The notes: a model not told the origin generated them from the letters alone. A stretch of 6,093 nucleotides of DNA from Methylorubrum extorquens (GCA_019695455.1 JAEUAC010000240.1:1-6093), one strand, 5' to 3'. Positions 1 to 6,093 are shown, counted from the first letter of the stretch. Program-made: numbers and translations.

Positions 1-1053
1 GAGGGACCGCCCGGTCCGCCCGGACAGGGCGCCGCCCCGGGCGGACCGGGCGGTCGCTCGACGCCCTTCGGCCCCGGTGGACGCCGCTCGCAGGGCGGCG
101 GCGGCCTGCCCGGCGGCATCCTGCCAGGCCTCGCCATCGGGGCCGCCGCGGGTCTCGCGGCCGGCGCCGGCCTCGCGGCCATCCGGGAGCGGCGCCAGGA
201 GGTCGACGAAGGCGGTCGCGCCTACTACCAGGAGCCCGGCCGGCAGATCGTCCGCGACGGCGACCGGCTCTACATCCGCCGCGACGAGACCGAGCGCTTC
301 CGCGAGTTCGGCCCCGTCGAGACGGAGCGGCGCGGCTCGGAGACGGTCACCATCGTCGACCGCCCCGGCGGCGGCCGCGTGATCACGGTCGTGGACGCGG
401 ACGGGCGGCTGGTCCGCCGCATCCGGCGAGACCCCGACGGCCGCGAGATCGTCATCATCGACAACCGCTACGACGGGCCGCCGCGCCCGTTCTACGAGGA
501 CGTCGTGGACCTGCCGCCGCCGCCGATCCGGATCCCGCGCGACCGCTACGTCGTGGAGGCCCGCGACGCGCCGCCGGAGCTGATCTACGACACCCTGATC
601 GCGCCGCCCCTGGTGCCGATCGACCGCTCCTACACGCTCGACCAGGTCCGCTACTCGCCGAACCTGCGGGCCCGGATGCGCTCGGTCGACGTGGACACGG
701 TCAACTTCGAGTCGGGCTCCTGGGAGCTCACGACGGACCAGACGCCGAAGCTCGCCGCCATCGCGCAGGCCATCAACCGGGCCGTCACGGCGAACCCGAA
801 GGAGGTGTTCCTGCTCGAGGGCTACACGGACGCGGTCGGGTCCGACGTCGACAACCTGTCGCTCTCGGACCGGCGCGCCGGCGCGGTCGCCCTCGCCCTC
901 ACGCGGGTGTTCCGCGTGCCGCCCGAGAACCTGACCACGCAGGGCTACGGCGAGCAGTACCTGAAGGTGAACACGCCCGAGGCGAACCGCGAGAACCGGC
1001 GCGTGACCGTGCGCCGGATCACGCCCCTCCTCGACGGGCAGGCGAGCCGCTGA
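1..1053 (+). CDS. OmpA-family outer-membrane/peptidoglycan-associated protein (5' partial)
   Basis: The frame is open from base 1 to the TGA at 1051-1053, giving 350 codons, so the true start and any signal peptide lie upstream. Codons 1-35 are Gly/Pro-rich low complexity. Codons 36-61 form a Gly/Ala-rich hydrophobic stretch (ILPGLAIGAAAGLAAGAGLA) that could be a membrane-associated glycine-zipper-like segment. Codons 62-220 form an Arg/Asp/Pro-rich linker. Codons 231 to about 340 are a C-terminal OmpA domain: VNFESGS, then GYTDAVGS, the LSDRRA motif and NRRVTVR near the end. D277 (in GYTD) and R292 (in LSDRRA) occupy the two positions known in this family to bind the diaminopimelate of peptidoglycan. 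The inferred role is anchoring the outer membrane or an envelope complex to the cell wall. No beta-barrel is visible in the part present. The domain call is firm; the specific cellular role is not known. The first GTG inside the window (379) is internal and not a credible start. Confidence 0.88.
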   Translation, partial: EGPPGPPGQGAAPGGPGGRSTPFGPGGRRSQGGGGLPGGILPGLAIGAAAGLAAGAGLAAIRERRQEVDEGGRAYYQEPGRQIVRDGDRLYIRRDETERFREFGPVETERRGSETVTIVDRPGGGRVITVVDADGRLVRRIRRDPDGREIVIIDNRYDGPPRPFYEDVVDLPPPPIRIPRDRYVVEARDAPPELIYDTLIAPPLVPIDRSYTLDQVRYSPNLRARMRSVDVDTVNFESGSWELTTDQTPKLAAIAQAINRAVTANPKEVFLLEGYTDAVGSDVDNLSLSDRRAGAVALALTRVFRVPPENLTTQGYGEQYLKVNTPEANRENRRVTVRRITPLLDGQASR

Positions 1054-1102
1054 GGACCGGGCCCGACGTCGCGATCGTCGCGTCCGGAAGGGCGGCGCGA
1101 TC

Positions 1103-1131
1103 TTGACGCCGGGCCCCGGCCCATCGTAAGG
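1103..1131 (+). promoter_or_regulatory. candidate sigma-70-type promoter for rpmB
   Basis: TTGACG at 1103-1108 is close to the alphaproteobacterial housekeeping -35 element. A weak -10 region around CGTAAG/GTAAGG (1125-1131) follows at 16-17 bp. It lies in the 173-bp gap between the OmpA-family gene and rpmB, about 95 bp before the rpmB start. The spacer contains the dyad gccgggccccggc (1108-1120). The -35 is convincing and the -10 is not, so this is inference from position and one good hexamer. Confidence 0.35.
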
Positions 1132-1226
1132 GGCCGACCTTCCATTCGACCGCGTGTCCGGATGTCCGTGGGCTTGCTCGTGCCCGCGCCCAGCCGGTTC
1201 GCGAAACGCTCTCAAGGACCAGTCCC

Positions 1227-1520
1227 ATGTCCCGCCGCTGCGAACTGACCGGCAAGGCCGTGCTCGTCGGCAACCTCGTCAGCCACTCGAACCGCAAGAC
1301 GAAGTGCCGCTTCCTGCCGAACCTCGTGAACGTCACGCTGATCTCGGAGAAGCTGAACCGGTCGGTGCGCCTGCGCATCACGGCGCACGCGCTTCGCTCG
1401 GTCGAGCATCGCGGCGGGCTCGACGCGTTCCTCGCCAAGGCGTCGGACGGCGAGCTCTCGCTGCGTGTCCGCCGCCTCAAGAAGCAGATCGCCGACGGCG
1501 CGACGGCCCAGGCGGCCTGA
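1227..1520 (+). CDS. rpmB: 50S ribosomal protein L28
   Basis: This is a 97-residue protein, the usual length for alphaproteobacterial L28, a small basic protein of the large ribosomal subunit. Family hallmarks are visible: CELTGK at residues 5-10, the VSHSNRKTK segment at 18-26, FLPNLVNV at 29-36, and a basic C-terminal helix region (LRVRRLKKQI). The ATG at 1227 is supported by an AAGGA Shine-Dalgarno at 1214-1218, eight bases upstream, and by the conserved N-terminus starting there. It appears to be transcribed from the gap upstream (TTGACG at 1103). It may be co-transcribed with the acyl-CoA synthetase immediately downstream, whose reading frame extends back into the 3' end of rpmB. Nothing in the protein looks damaged. 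Confidence 0.97.
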   Translation: MSRRCELTGKAVLVGNLVSHSNRKTKCRFLPNLVNVTLISEKLNRSVRLRITAHALRSVEHRGGLDAFLAKASDGELSLRVRRLKKQIADGATAQAA

Positions 1521-3207
1521 GGACCGCCCTCGCCCGGAGCGGCCGGCCCTGACGGGCGCACCGCCCGGGTTCGAGACCGGCCGGCCCTTCCGCCGGCCCG
1601 ACACCCGTGACTTCGACGCGCTGTCGGCCGGGTTCCACTGGACGATCCCGGCGCGCTACAACATCGGCACGGACGTCGCGGATCGCTGGGCGGCCGCCGA
1701 TCCCGACCGGCCCGCGATCCACGAGGTCGCGGAGGACGGCACCGTCGCGACCCTCACGTTCGGCGAGTTGCGCGACCGGTCGGACCGGCTCGCGGCCGCC
1801 CTGAGGGCGCGCGGGATCGGCGTCGGCGACCGGGTCGCCGTGCTCCTCCAGCAGGGCATCGCCGTGCCGATCGCGCATTGCGCGATCTACAAGCTCGGCG
1901 CGATCGCCCTGCCGCTCGCCTCCGTCTTCGGCACGGAGGCCCTCGCCTTCCGGCTGGCGGATTCCGGCGCGCGTGCCCTCGTGACGGGCGCAGCCGGCGC
2001 CACCAAGGTCCGGGCGATCCGGGCCGACGTTCCGGCGCTCGAGACGATCCTCTCCATCCACGGACCGGACGGGCCCGCCGAGGGGTTCTGGGAGGCGATC
2101 GCGGCCGCGCCGCCCGGCTTCGCGGCCGTCGAGACCTCCGCCGACGACCCGGCGCTCATGATCTACACGTCCGGTACGACGGGCCCGCCCAAGGGCGCCC
2201 TGCACGCCCACCGGGTGCTCCTCGGCCATCTGCCCGGCATCGAGCTGCCGCACGGGCTGTTCCCGCAGGCGCGCGACCGCTTCTGGACGCCGGCCGACTG
2301 GGCCTGGGCGGGGGGCCTCCTGAACTGCCTCCTGCCGAGCCTCCATCACGGCATCGCCGTGGTGGCCCGCAAGTCCGACAAGTTCGACCCGGAAGCGGCC
2401 TTCCGGCTGCTCGCCGATCTCCGCATCCGCAACGCCTTCATCCCGCCGACCGCGCTGCGCATGATGCGGAACGTCGTGCGCCCCCGCGCCCGCTTCGCTG
2501 TCGCGCTCCGCTCCGTCTGCTCGGCCGGCGAGGCGCTCGGGGCCGAGACCGCGGCCTGGGGCCGCGAGGCGCTGGGCCTGCCGATCGACGAGGCCTACGG
2601 CCAGACCGAGTGCAACCTCGTGATCGGCACCGCGTCCGCGCTGGGGATCATGAAGCCGGGCGCGACGGGGCGGCCGATCCCGGGCCATCGCGTCGGCATC
2701 GTCCGGTTCGACGGCAGCGCGTGCGAGACGGGCGAGATCGGCCAGATCGCGGTGCGGCGGCCCGACCCGGTCATGTTCCTCGGCTACTGGAACAACGCGG
2801 CCGGCACGGCGGCCAAGTTCCGCGGCGACTGGATGACGACGGGCGACCAGGCGCTCCGCGACGAGGAGGGCTTCATCGCCTTCGTGGGGCGCGACGACGA
2901 CGTCATCACGTCGTCGGGCTATCGGATCGGGCCGGGCGAGATCGAGGATTGCCTCCTGCGCCACCCGGCCGTCTCGAACGCCGCCGCCATCGGCAAGCCG
3001 GACGCCCTGCGCACGGAGATCGTGAAGGCGTTCGTCGTCCCGCGCGCCGGCTACGAACCCTCGGATGCGCTCGCGGCCGACATCCAGGCCTTCGTCCGGG
3101 AGCGGCTCTCGGCCCACGAATACCCCCGCGAGATCGCCTTCCGGCCGCACCTGCCCATGACGACGACCGGCAAGATCATCCGCCGCATCCTGCGGGCGGA
3201 GGCGTAG
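1465..3207 (+). CDS. AMP-forming acyl-CoA synthetase (acetyl/medium-chain-like)
   Basis: This is a member of the ANL superfamily, which activates a carboxylic acid to an acyl-adenylate with ATP and then transfers it to coenzyme A. Numbering from the GTG at 1465 (580 residues), all core motifs are present. The phosphate-binding loop YTSGTTGPPKG is at 234-244, and DWAWAGG at 278-284 is typical of the acetyl/medium-chain branch. YGQTE is at 378-382, the ATP-ribose aspartate is in TTGD (D461), and the hinge region GRDDDVITSSGYRIGPGEIE starts at 475. The C-terminal catalytic lysine is K570 in TTTGKIIRR. The enzyme therefore looks complete and active. The carboxylate substrate cannot be read from sequence. 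The start is unsettled: GTG 1465 is the only ATG/GTG/TTG before the conserved region but overlaps rpmB by 56 bases. A CTG at 1549, nine bases after GGAG (1536-1539), would give 552 residues, nearer the family norm. It lies directly downstream of rpmB and convergent with the small gene that follows. Confidence 0.93.
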   Translation: MSAASRSRSPTARRPRRPEDRPRPERPALTGAPPGFETGRPFRRPDTRDFDALSAGFHWTIPARYNIGTDVADRWAAADPDRPAIHEVAEDGTVATLTFGELRDRSDRLAAALRARGIGVGDRVAVLLQQGIAVPIAHCAIYKLGAIALPLASVFGTEALAFRLADSGARALVTGAAGATKVRAIRADVPALETILSIHGPDGPAEGFWEAIAAAPPGFAAVETSADDPALMIYTSGTTGPPKGALHAHRVLLGHLPGIELPHGLFPQARDRFWTPADWAWAGGLLNCLLPSLHHGIAVVARKSDKFDPEAAFRLLADLRIRNAFIPPTALRMMRNVVRPRARFAVALRSVCSAGEALGAETAAWGREALGLPIDEAYGQTECNLVIGTASALGIMKPGATGRPIPGHRVGIVRFDGSACETGEIGQIAVRRPDPVMFLGYWNNAAGTAAKFRGDWMTTGDQALRDEEGFIAFVGRDDDVITSSGYRIGPGEIEDCLLRHPAVSNAAAIGKPDALRTEIVKAFVVPRAGYEPSDALAADIQAFVRERLSAHEYPREIAFRPHLPMTTTGKIIRRILRAEA

Positions 3208-3223
3208 GCGCCCCCGCCCGGTC

Positions 3224-3240
3224 GAGCGGAGCGGAGCGGA
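3224..3240 (+). repeat. short tandem repeat, (GAGCG) about 3.4 copies
   Basis: Three uninterrupted GAGCG units plus GA lie in the gap between the two convergent genes. It is a simple-sequence tract with no evident function, too short to call a regulatory phase-variable repeat. Confidence 0.6.
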
Positions 3241-3253
3241 CGCCGGCCGCGCG

Positions 3254-3280
3254 ACGGCTCGGATCTCTCGCCCGGACCGT
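3254..3280. terminator. weak bidirectional hairpin between convergent genes
   Basis: Arms 3254-3262 (acggctcgg) and 3272-3280 (ccggaccgt) can pair over nine positions with one C-A mismatch and one G-T wobble, around a nine-base loop. It ends exactly at the stop codon of the minus-strand gene, 47 bases after the synthetase stop, where a shared terminator would be expected. There is no real T-tract on either side, so the call rests mainly on position. Confidence 0.25.
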
Positions 3281-3535
3281 CTAGGTGCGGTTCTTCGTCT
3301 TGTAGCAGGTTGCGGCGCCCCGCGGATTCCAGACACCCGAAGATCTGCATTCGCTGACGAGCGTCGTGCACGTCGCGGCCATGCAGCGGTCGACGTTGGG
3401 CATCGTCTGACACCGTGTCTCGCAGCGGGCGTGCATTTGGGTGCACGATGCGGGCACGGGCTGGCAATCGTCGCGGGCTTGCGCCGCCGTCGAAACGACG
3501 ACACCGAACAGAATGGAATAAATCAGCCGGTCCAT
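3281..3535 (-). CDS. small secreted cysteine-rich protein, unknown function
   Basis: This is an 84-residue protein of a family I do not recognise. Residues 1-20 look like a Sec signal peptide: a charged start (MDR), hydrophobic core LIYSILFGVVVSTA, and an AQA site before R21, leaving about 64 mature residues in the periplasm or outside. The mature part has eight cysteines (24, 31, 38, 42, 51, 56, 63, 77), an even number that would suit up to four disulfides. I chose the ATG at 3535 because it begins the signal peptide and has a G-rich stretch (ggggggttgtc) just upstream. The frame stays open to 3700, but that extension is Arg-rich and runs up to the end of xerC. Codon use is less GC-biased than in the neighbours (ATT, TAT, TCT, AGA, TGT, CAA all occur), which may mean low expression or later acquisition. 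It is convergent with the synthetase and downstream of xerC on the same strand. Confidence 0.7.
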   Translation of the reverse strand: MDRLIYSILFGVVVSTAAQARDDCQPVPASCTQMHARCETRCQTMPNVDRCMAATCTTLVSECRSSGVWNPRGAATCYKTKNRT

Positions 3536-3674
3536 GACAACCCCCCGATCGTCGCGACGAACGGCGGTATCCTGACCCCGTCCGGCGACGTCGACAAGGT
3601 CGAGCCTCGTCGGCGCCATTCCCGATCCGGAACGCCGTCGCGCGGTCCGGAGCCTGGCTCGCGATCGGAGATCG
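3536..3674 (-). promoter_or_regulatory. 139-bp spacer upstream of the cysteine-rich gene
   Basis: This gap separates the xerC stop from the small gene start. On the minus strand a TTGTCG hexamer and an AGGATA hexamer are 18 bp apart, about 30-60 bases before the start, and could serve as a weak promoter. The dyad gagcctggctc (3650-3660) lies just after xerC but has no T-tract. Nothing else stands out. Confidence 0.2.
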
Positions 3675-4700
3675 TCAGGCCGGGGCGCGGATCCGGGCAC
3701 GCGGATGGGCGGAATCGTAGGCCGCGAGCAGGCGCGCCGAATCGACCTGCGTGTAGATCTGCGTCGTCGAGAGCGAGGCGTGGCCGAGGAGCTCCTGGAT
3801 CGCCCGCAGGTCGCCGCCCCGGGACAGGAGATGCGTCGCGAAGGAGTGTCGCAGCGCGTGCGGCGTCGCGCTCGCGTCGAGGCCGAGCGCGCCCCTGAGC
3901 CCCGCCACGGCGAGCTGGACGATCCGCGGCGACAGGGGACCGCCCTTCTCGCCGACGAAGAGCGGCCCGTCGGGCGCCAGCCCCCAGGGACAGAGCGCCA
4001 GGTAGCCGTCGACCGCCCGGCGCACGGGCGCGATGACCGGCACGCTGCGCTCCTTCGCGCCCTTGCCCAGCACGGTCACGGATTCGACGGCGCCCGCCGG
4101 AGCGTCGCGGCGCCGGATGCCGAGCGCCTCCGAGATGCGCAGGCCGGACCCGTAGAGCAGCGCGAGCACGGCCGCGTCGCGGGCGAGCACCCAGGGGTCC
4201 CGCTCCTCGCCGGCCCGCGTCTCGGGCGCCGCCATGGCGCGGGCCGCGCCGGCCCCGATGGGCTTCGGCAAGCCCTTCGCGACCTTGGGCGACCGGATCG
4301 CCGCGAAGGCGGAGGCCGTCCCGTGGCCCTCCCGCTCGAGGTGCCGGCCGAACGAGCGCAGGGCTGCGAGCTGCCGCATCAGGGTCCGGCTCTCGATGCC
4401 GTCCCGCCGCCGCGCCGCCAGGAAGCCCCGGATGTCGGCCGGACGCAGCGCGACGAGCGCGGCGGGGGATGGCGGCTCGCCGAGATGGCCGACCAGGAAG
4501 GCGAGGAACTGCCGCAGGTCCCGTGCATAGGCCTCGACCGTCTTGGGCGACAGCCGCCGCTCCTGGCCGAGGGTGCGCAGCCACGCCGCGGCCGCCTCGC
4601 CGAGCGCGGGATCGCCGGGACCGAGGAGCGAAGCGGAGGCCTGCTCCCCGCGCGACGGACGGTGGCCGCGCGGGGATGCGCCACCCATTTGCTTCGTCAT
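3675..4700 (-). CDS. xerC: tyrosine recombinase XerC
   Basis: This is a site-specific recombinase of the tyrosine (phage integrase) family. XerC acts with XerD at the chromosomal dif site near the terminus to resolve chromosome dimers before division. Numbering from the ATG at 4700 (341 residues), an N-terminal SAM-like core-binding domain (LSPKTVEAYARDLRQFLAFL) spans about 36-137 and the catalytic domain about 170-330. All catalytic residues are visible: R188 in GSGLRISE, K213 in LGKGAKER, H281 and R284 in HALRHSFATH, H307 in LLGHASLSTTQ, and nucleophile Y316 in IYTQV. The first 36 or so residues are not conserved. The frame also has an ATG at 4739 (354 residues) and one at 4688; none has a strong Shine-Dalgarno. 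I prefer 4700 because 4739 leaves only 26 bp to the divergent priA start. XerC rather than XerD is inferred from the sequence and the neighbouring priA. The gene looks intact and chromosomal, not phage-borne. Confidence 0.9.
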   Translation of the reverse strand: MTKQMGGASPRGHRPSRGEQASASLLGPGDPALGEAAAAWLRTLGQERRLSPKTVEAYARDLRQFLAFLVGHLGEPPSPAALVALRPADIRGFLAARRRDGIESRTLMRQLAALRSFGRHLEREGHGTASAFAAIRSPKVAKGLPKPIGAGAARAMAAPETRAGEERDPWVLARDAAVLALLYGSGLRISEALGIRRRDAPAGAVESVTVLGKGAKERSVPVIAPVRRAVDGYLALCPWGLAPDGPLFVGEKGGPLSPRIVQLAVAGLRGALGLDASATPHALRHSFATHLLSRGGDLRAIQELLGHASLSTTQIYTQVDSARLLAAYDSAHPRARIRAPA

Positions 4701-4724
4701 GCCGGACGGGCCATGTTCACGGTC

Positions 4725-4748
4725 TGATCCGGCCAGCATGATGGATCA
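4725..4748. promoter_or_regulatory. inverted repeat in the xerC/priA divergent region
   Basis: TGATCC (4725-4730) and GGATCA (4743-4748) form a perfect six-base inverted repeat with a 12-base spacer, between the divergent xerC and priA starts. The geometry could suit a dimeric regulator, but six-base arms arise readily by chance and I recognise no known operator. Convincing promoter hexamers are not visible for either gene. Confidence 0.2.
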
Positions 4749-4765
4749 AGGTTGAGCCTTTCCCA

Positions 4766-5143
4766 ATGAGCGCGATCGCGGAGGTCCTGATCCCGCTCGC
4801 GCTGGACACCCCCTATTCCTACGCCGTCCCGGAGGGGCTCGCCCTCGCCGAAGGCGACCTCGTGGCCGTGCCGCTCGGCACCAAGGAGCGGCTCGGCATC
4901 GTCTGGCAGGTGCGGGAGGGGTCGGGTGCGAACTTCAAGCCTGTCTCCGGCCGGATCGAGGCGCCGGGCCTGCCCGGGCCGCTCCGCAAGCTCGTCGACT
5001 GGCTCGCCTGGTACACGCTGGCCCCCAAGGGGTCGGCCCTGGGGCTGGCCCTCAAGATCCCGTCCGACACGCCGGAGGTCGCGCGCGTCGGCATCCGCCT
5101 CGCCGGTCCCCCGCCGCGAGCACGCGCGCCCGGGCAGGCGTGA
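4766..5143 (+). CDS. priA: primosomal protein PriA, N-terminal piece of an interrupted gene
   Basis: PriA is the replication-restart helicase that recognises abandoned forks and loads the primosome so that DnaB can be reloaded. This 125-codon piece is its N-terminal 3'-end DNA-binding domain: AEVLIPLALDTPYSYAVPEG at the start, GDLVAVPLGTKERLGIVW at about 30-47, then KLVDWLAWYTLAPKGSALGLALKIP at about 75-99. The ATG at 4766 matches the normal family N-terminus; the Shine-Dalgarno is weak (GAG at 4754-4756). The frame ends at TGA 5141-5143, but the rest of PriA continues in the same frame directly after it. The last eight or nine residues before the stop (RARAPGQA) do not look like PriA. The neighbouring frame over 5119-5145 reads STRARAGVM, which resembles the expected linker, so a pair of small indels is suspected. 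Whether this is a real pseudogene or sequencing error cannot be settled from the sequence. The gene is divergent from xerC. Confidence 0.85.
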   Translation: MSAIAEVLIPLALDTPYSYAVPEGLALAEGDLVAVPLGTKERLGIVWQVREGSGANFKPVSGRIEAPGLPGPLRKLVDWLAWYTLAPKGSALGLALKIPSDTPEVARVGIRLAGPPPRARAPGQA

Positions 5144-5147
5144 TGCG
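5114..5147 (+). other. priA: suspected -1/+1 compensating frameshift pair with in-frame TGA in priA
   Basis: Upstream and downstream PriA sequence share one frame, but between about 5117 and 5146 that frame gives non-PriA residues and TGA at 5141. The frame one base earlier reads through (AGC ACG CGC GCC ... GTG ATG). A base missing near 5114-5118 and a base gained near 5146 (ATG-c-GCT GCG GCT) would restore a continuous protein with an Ala/Gly-rich linker leading to GGLVHTRRALAEEAG. The region is GC-rich with short GCG/GCC repeats, where indel errors are common. Confidence 0.65.
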
Positions 5148-6093
5148 CTGCGGCTGCGGCCGGCGGCCTCGTCCATACCCGCCGCGCGCTGGCCGAGGAG
5201 GCCGGCGTCGGGACGGGCGTGATCGACGGCCTCGTCGACGAGGGAACGCTGGAGACGGTCGCGCTGCGGCCCGAGCCCGTGGCCGAACGCCCCGATCCCG
5301 CCCACGTCCGGCCCAGCCTGTCGGACCGGCAGGAGGCCGCCGCCCAGGCCCTGGCGGCCGCCGTCGCGTCCTGCGCGACGCCGCAGCCGGGCGTCGCGCC
5401 CCCCGTGATCCTCCTCGACGGCGTCACGGGATCGGGCAAGACGGAGGTCTATTTCGAGGCCATCGCGGAGGCCGTCCGGCAGGGCCGGCAGGCCCTGATC
5501 CTGGCGCCCGAGATCGCGCTCACGTCCGCCTTCCTGGACCGGTTCGCGGCCCGGTTCGGCTGCCGCCCGGCGGCGTGGCATTCGGGCGTGTCCGGCCGGC
5601 GGCGCGAGCGGATCCTGGCGGGCGTCGCGTCCGGCGAGGTGTCGGTCGTCGCGGGCGCCCGCTCCGCCCTGTTCCTGCCCTTCGCCGATCTCGGCCTCGT
5701 CGTCGTCGACGAGGAGCACGAGGGGGCCTACAAGCAGGACGACGGCGTCTGCTACCACACGCGGGACATGGCGATCGTCCGGGGCAAGCTCGAGGGCGCG
5801 CCCGTGATCCTCGCCTCCGCGACGCCGTCCATCGAGACGCGCGTCAACGTCCAGCGGCGGCGCTTCGCCCGCATCGTCCTGCCCGAGCGCTTCGGCGGCC
5901 GCTCCCTGCCCGCCATCGAGGCCGTCGACCTCCGCCGCGACCCGCCGCCTCCCGGCCGCTGGATCGCGCCGCCGCTCGTCGCGGAACTGCGGCGCACGAT
6001 CGAGGCCGGCGACCAGGCGCTCCTCTTCCTCAACTGGCGCGGCTACGCGCCGGTTGTGGAACAGCAGTGCCTTGTCGCTGGCCTCGATCGTGC
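5144..6093 (+). CDS. priA: primosomal protein PriA, helicase part (interrupted gene, 3' partial)
   Basis: This is the continuation of PriA after the TGA at 5141, in the same frame and open to the window end. Counting through the stop, about residues 132-200 are a winged-helix-like region (LVHTRRALAEEAGVGTGVID). The superfamily 2 helicase domain follows: Walker A GVTGSGKT at 219-226 with lysine K225, APEIALT soon after, Walker B DEEH at 315-318, then AYKQDDGVCYHTRDMA, and SATPS at 351-355. LLFLNWRGYAP near the end corresponds to the point where the zinc-binding cysteines should follow. The R normally seen in LNRRGYAP is W here (TGG at 6035). From about 6053 the translation (VVEQQCLVAG) is not PriA, because the DNA turns into a reverse-complement copy of bases 5994-6034. 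If the TGA is real, the only nearby restart is GTG 5219, giving a protein without the DNA-binding domain. A full PriA is about 730 residues, so roughly 40% of the gene, including helicase lobe 2 and the C-terminal domain, is outside the window. Confidence 0.85.
5994..6093. repeat. 100-bp imperfect inverted repeat at the right end of the window
   Basis: Bases 5994-6041 and 6046-6093 are reverse complements at 41 of 48 positions, around a four-base centre GCTA (6042-6045). The inner core is the natural palindrome ggcgcggctacgcgcc, which encodes the RGYAP part of PriA. The right arm read on the minus strand encodes TIEASDKALLFHNRR, a diverged version of the TIEAGDQALLFLNWR encoded by the left arm. 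The symmetry runs to the last base, so it may extend past the window. Confidence 0.9.

Noticed and set aside
1878..3284. 468-codon frame on the plus strand overlapping the synthetase in another frame
   Set aside because: The translation is Arg/Pro/Gly-rich with no domain. It is a shadow of the synthetase reading frame.
1477..3504. 675-codon open frame on the minus strand opposite the acyl-CoA synthetase
   Set aside because: It is low-complexity Arg/Gly/Ala/Asp-rich translation with no motifs, mirrored against a gene with all its catalytic motifs. Long antisense frames are expected in DNA this GC-rich.
3650..3660. gagcctggctc dyad as an xerC terminator
   Set aside because: It has a five-base stem with an impractically small one-base loop and no T-tract.
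3536..3700. N-terminal extension of the cysteine-rich protein to an upstream start at 3700
   Set aside because: It would bury the signal peptide behind 55 Arg-rich residues and overlap the 3' end of xerC.
3705..4727. 340-codon plus-strand frame opposite xerC
   Set aside because: It is Arg/Glu-rich with no recognisable motif, while the other strand encodes every catalytic residue of a tyrosine recombinase.
5141..5143. Programmed readthrough or selenocysteine at the priA TGA
   Set aside because: No PriA is known to use recoding, and the residues just before the stop are out of family. That points to indels rather than a recoded single codon.
4697..5758. 353-codon minus-strand frame opposite priA
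   Set aside because: It crosses both priA pieces and the divergent promoter region, has biased composition and no domain. It is a shadow frame.

Overview
The window is a very GC-rich stretch, by eye well above 65% with C or G in most third codon positions. It carries ordinary housekeeping genes of an alphaproteobacterium. The protein sequences (L28, XerC, PriA and an OmpA-domain protein with a long Arg/Pro-rich linker) and the gene order suggest the Hyphomicrobiales, possibly a Methylobacterium-like organism. That placement is my inference from recall and has not been searched.

Layout from left to right. (1) The 3' part of an OmpA-family envelope protein gene (+), open at the left edge. (2) A 173-bp intergenic stretch with a plausible TTGACG promoter. 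(3) rpmB, ribosomal protein L28 (+). (4) A complete AMP-forming acyl-CoA synthetase gene (+) that follows rpmB closely or overlaps it, with an awkward start. (5) A small, secreted, cysteine-rich protein of unknown function (-), convergent with the synthetase and less GC-biased than its neighbours. (6) A tyrosine recombinase of the XerC type (-). (7) priA, the primosomal helicase/restart protein (+), divergent from xerC and running off the right edge. xerC (chromosome dimer resolution) and priA (restart of collapsed forks) are both chromosome-maintenance genes sharing a short divergent promoter region. The other genes have no obvious functional link.

I see no new multi-gene system. The part that is not ordinary is the right-hand 1 kb. 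priA is interrupted by an in-frame TGA, and the sequence around it looks like a -1/+1 pair of compensating frameshifts. The last 100 bases are an imperfect inverted repeat in which a priA segment is followed by a diverged reverse-complement copy of itself, folded around a natural palindrome in the gene. Together these suggest a damaged gene or, more likely, sequencing and fold-back assembly error at a contig end. No RNA genes, CRISPR arrays or insertion sequences were found.
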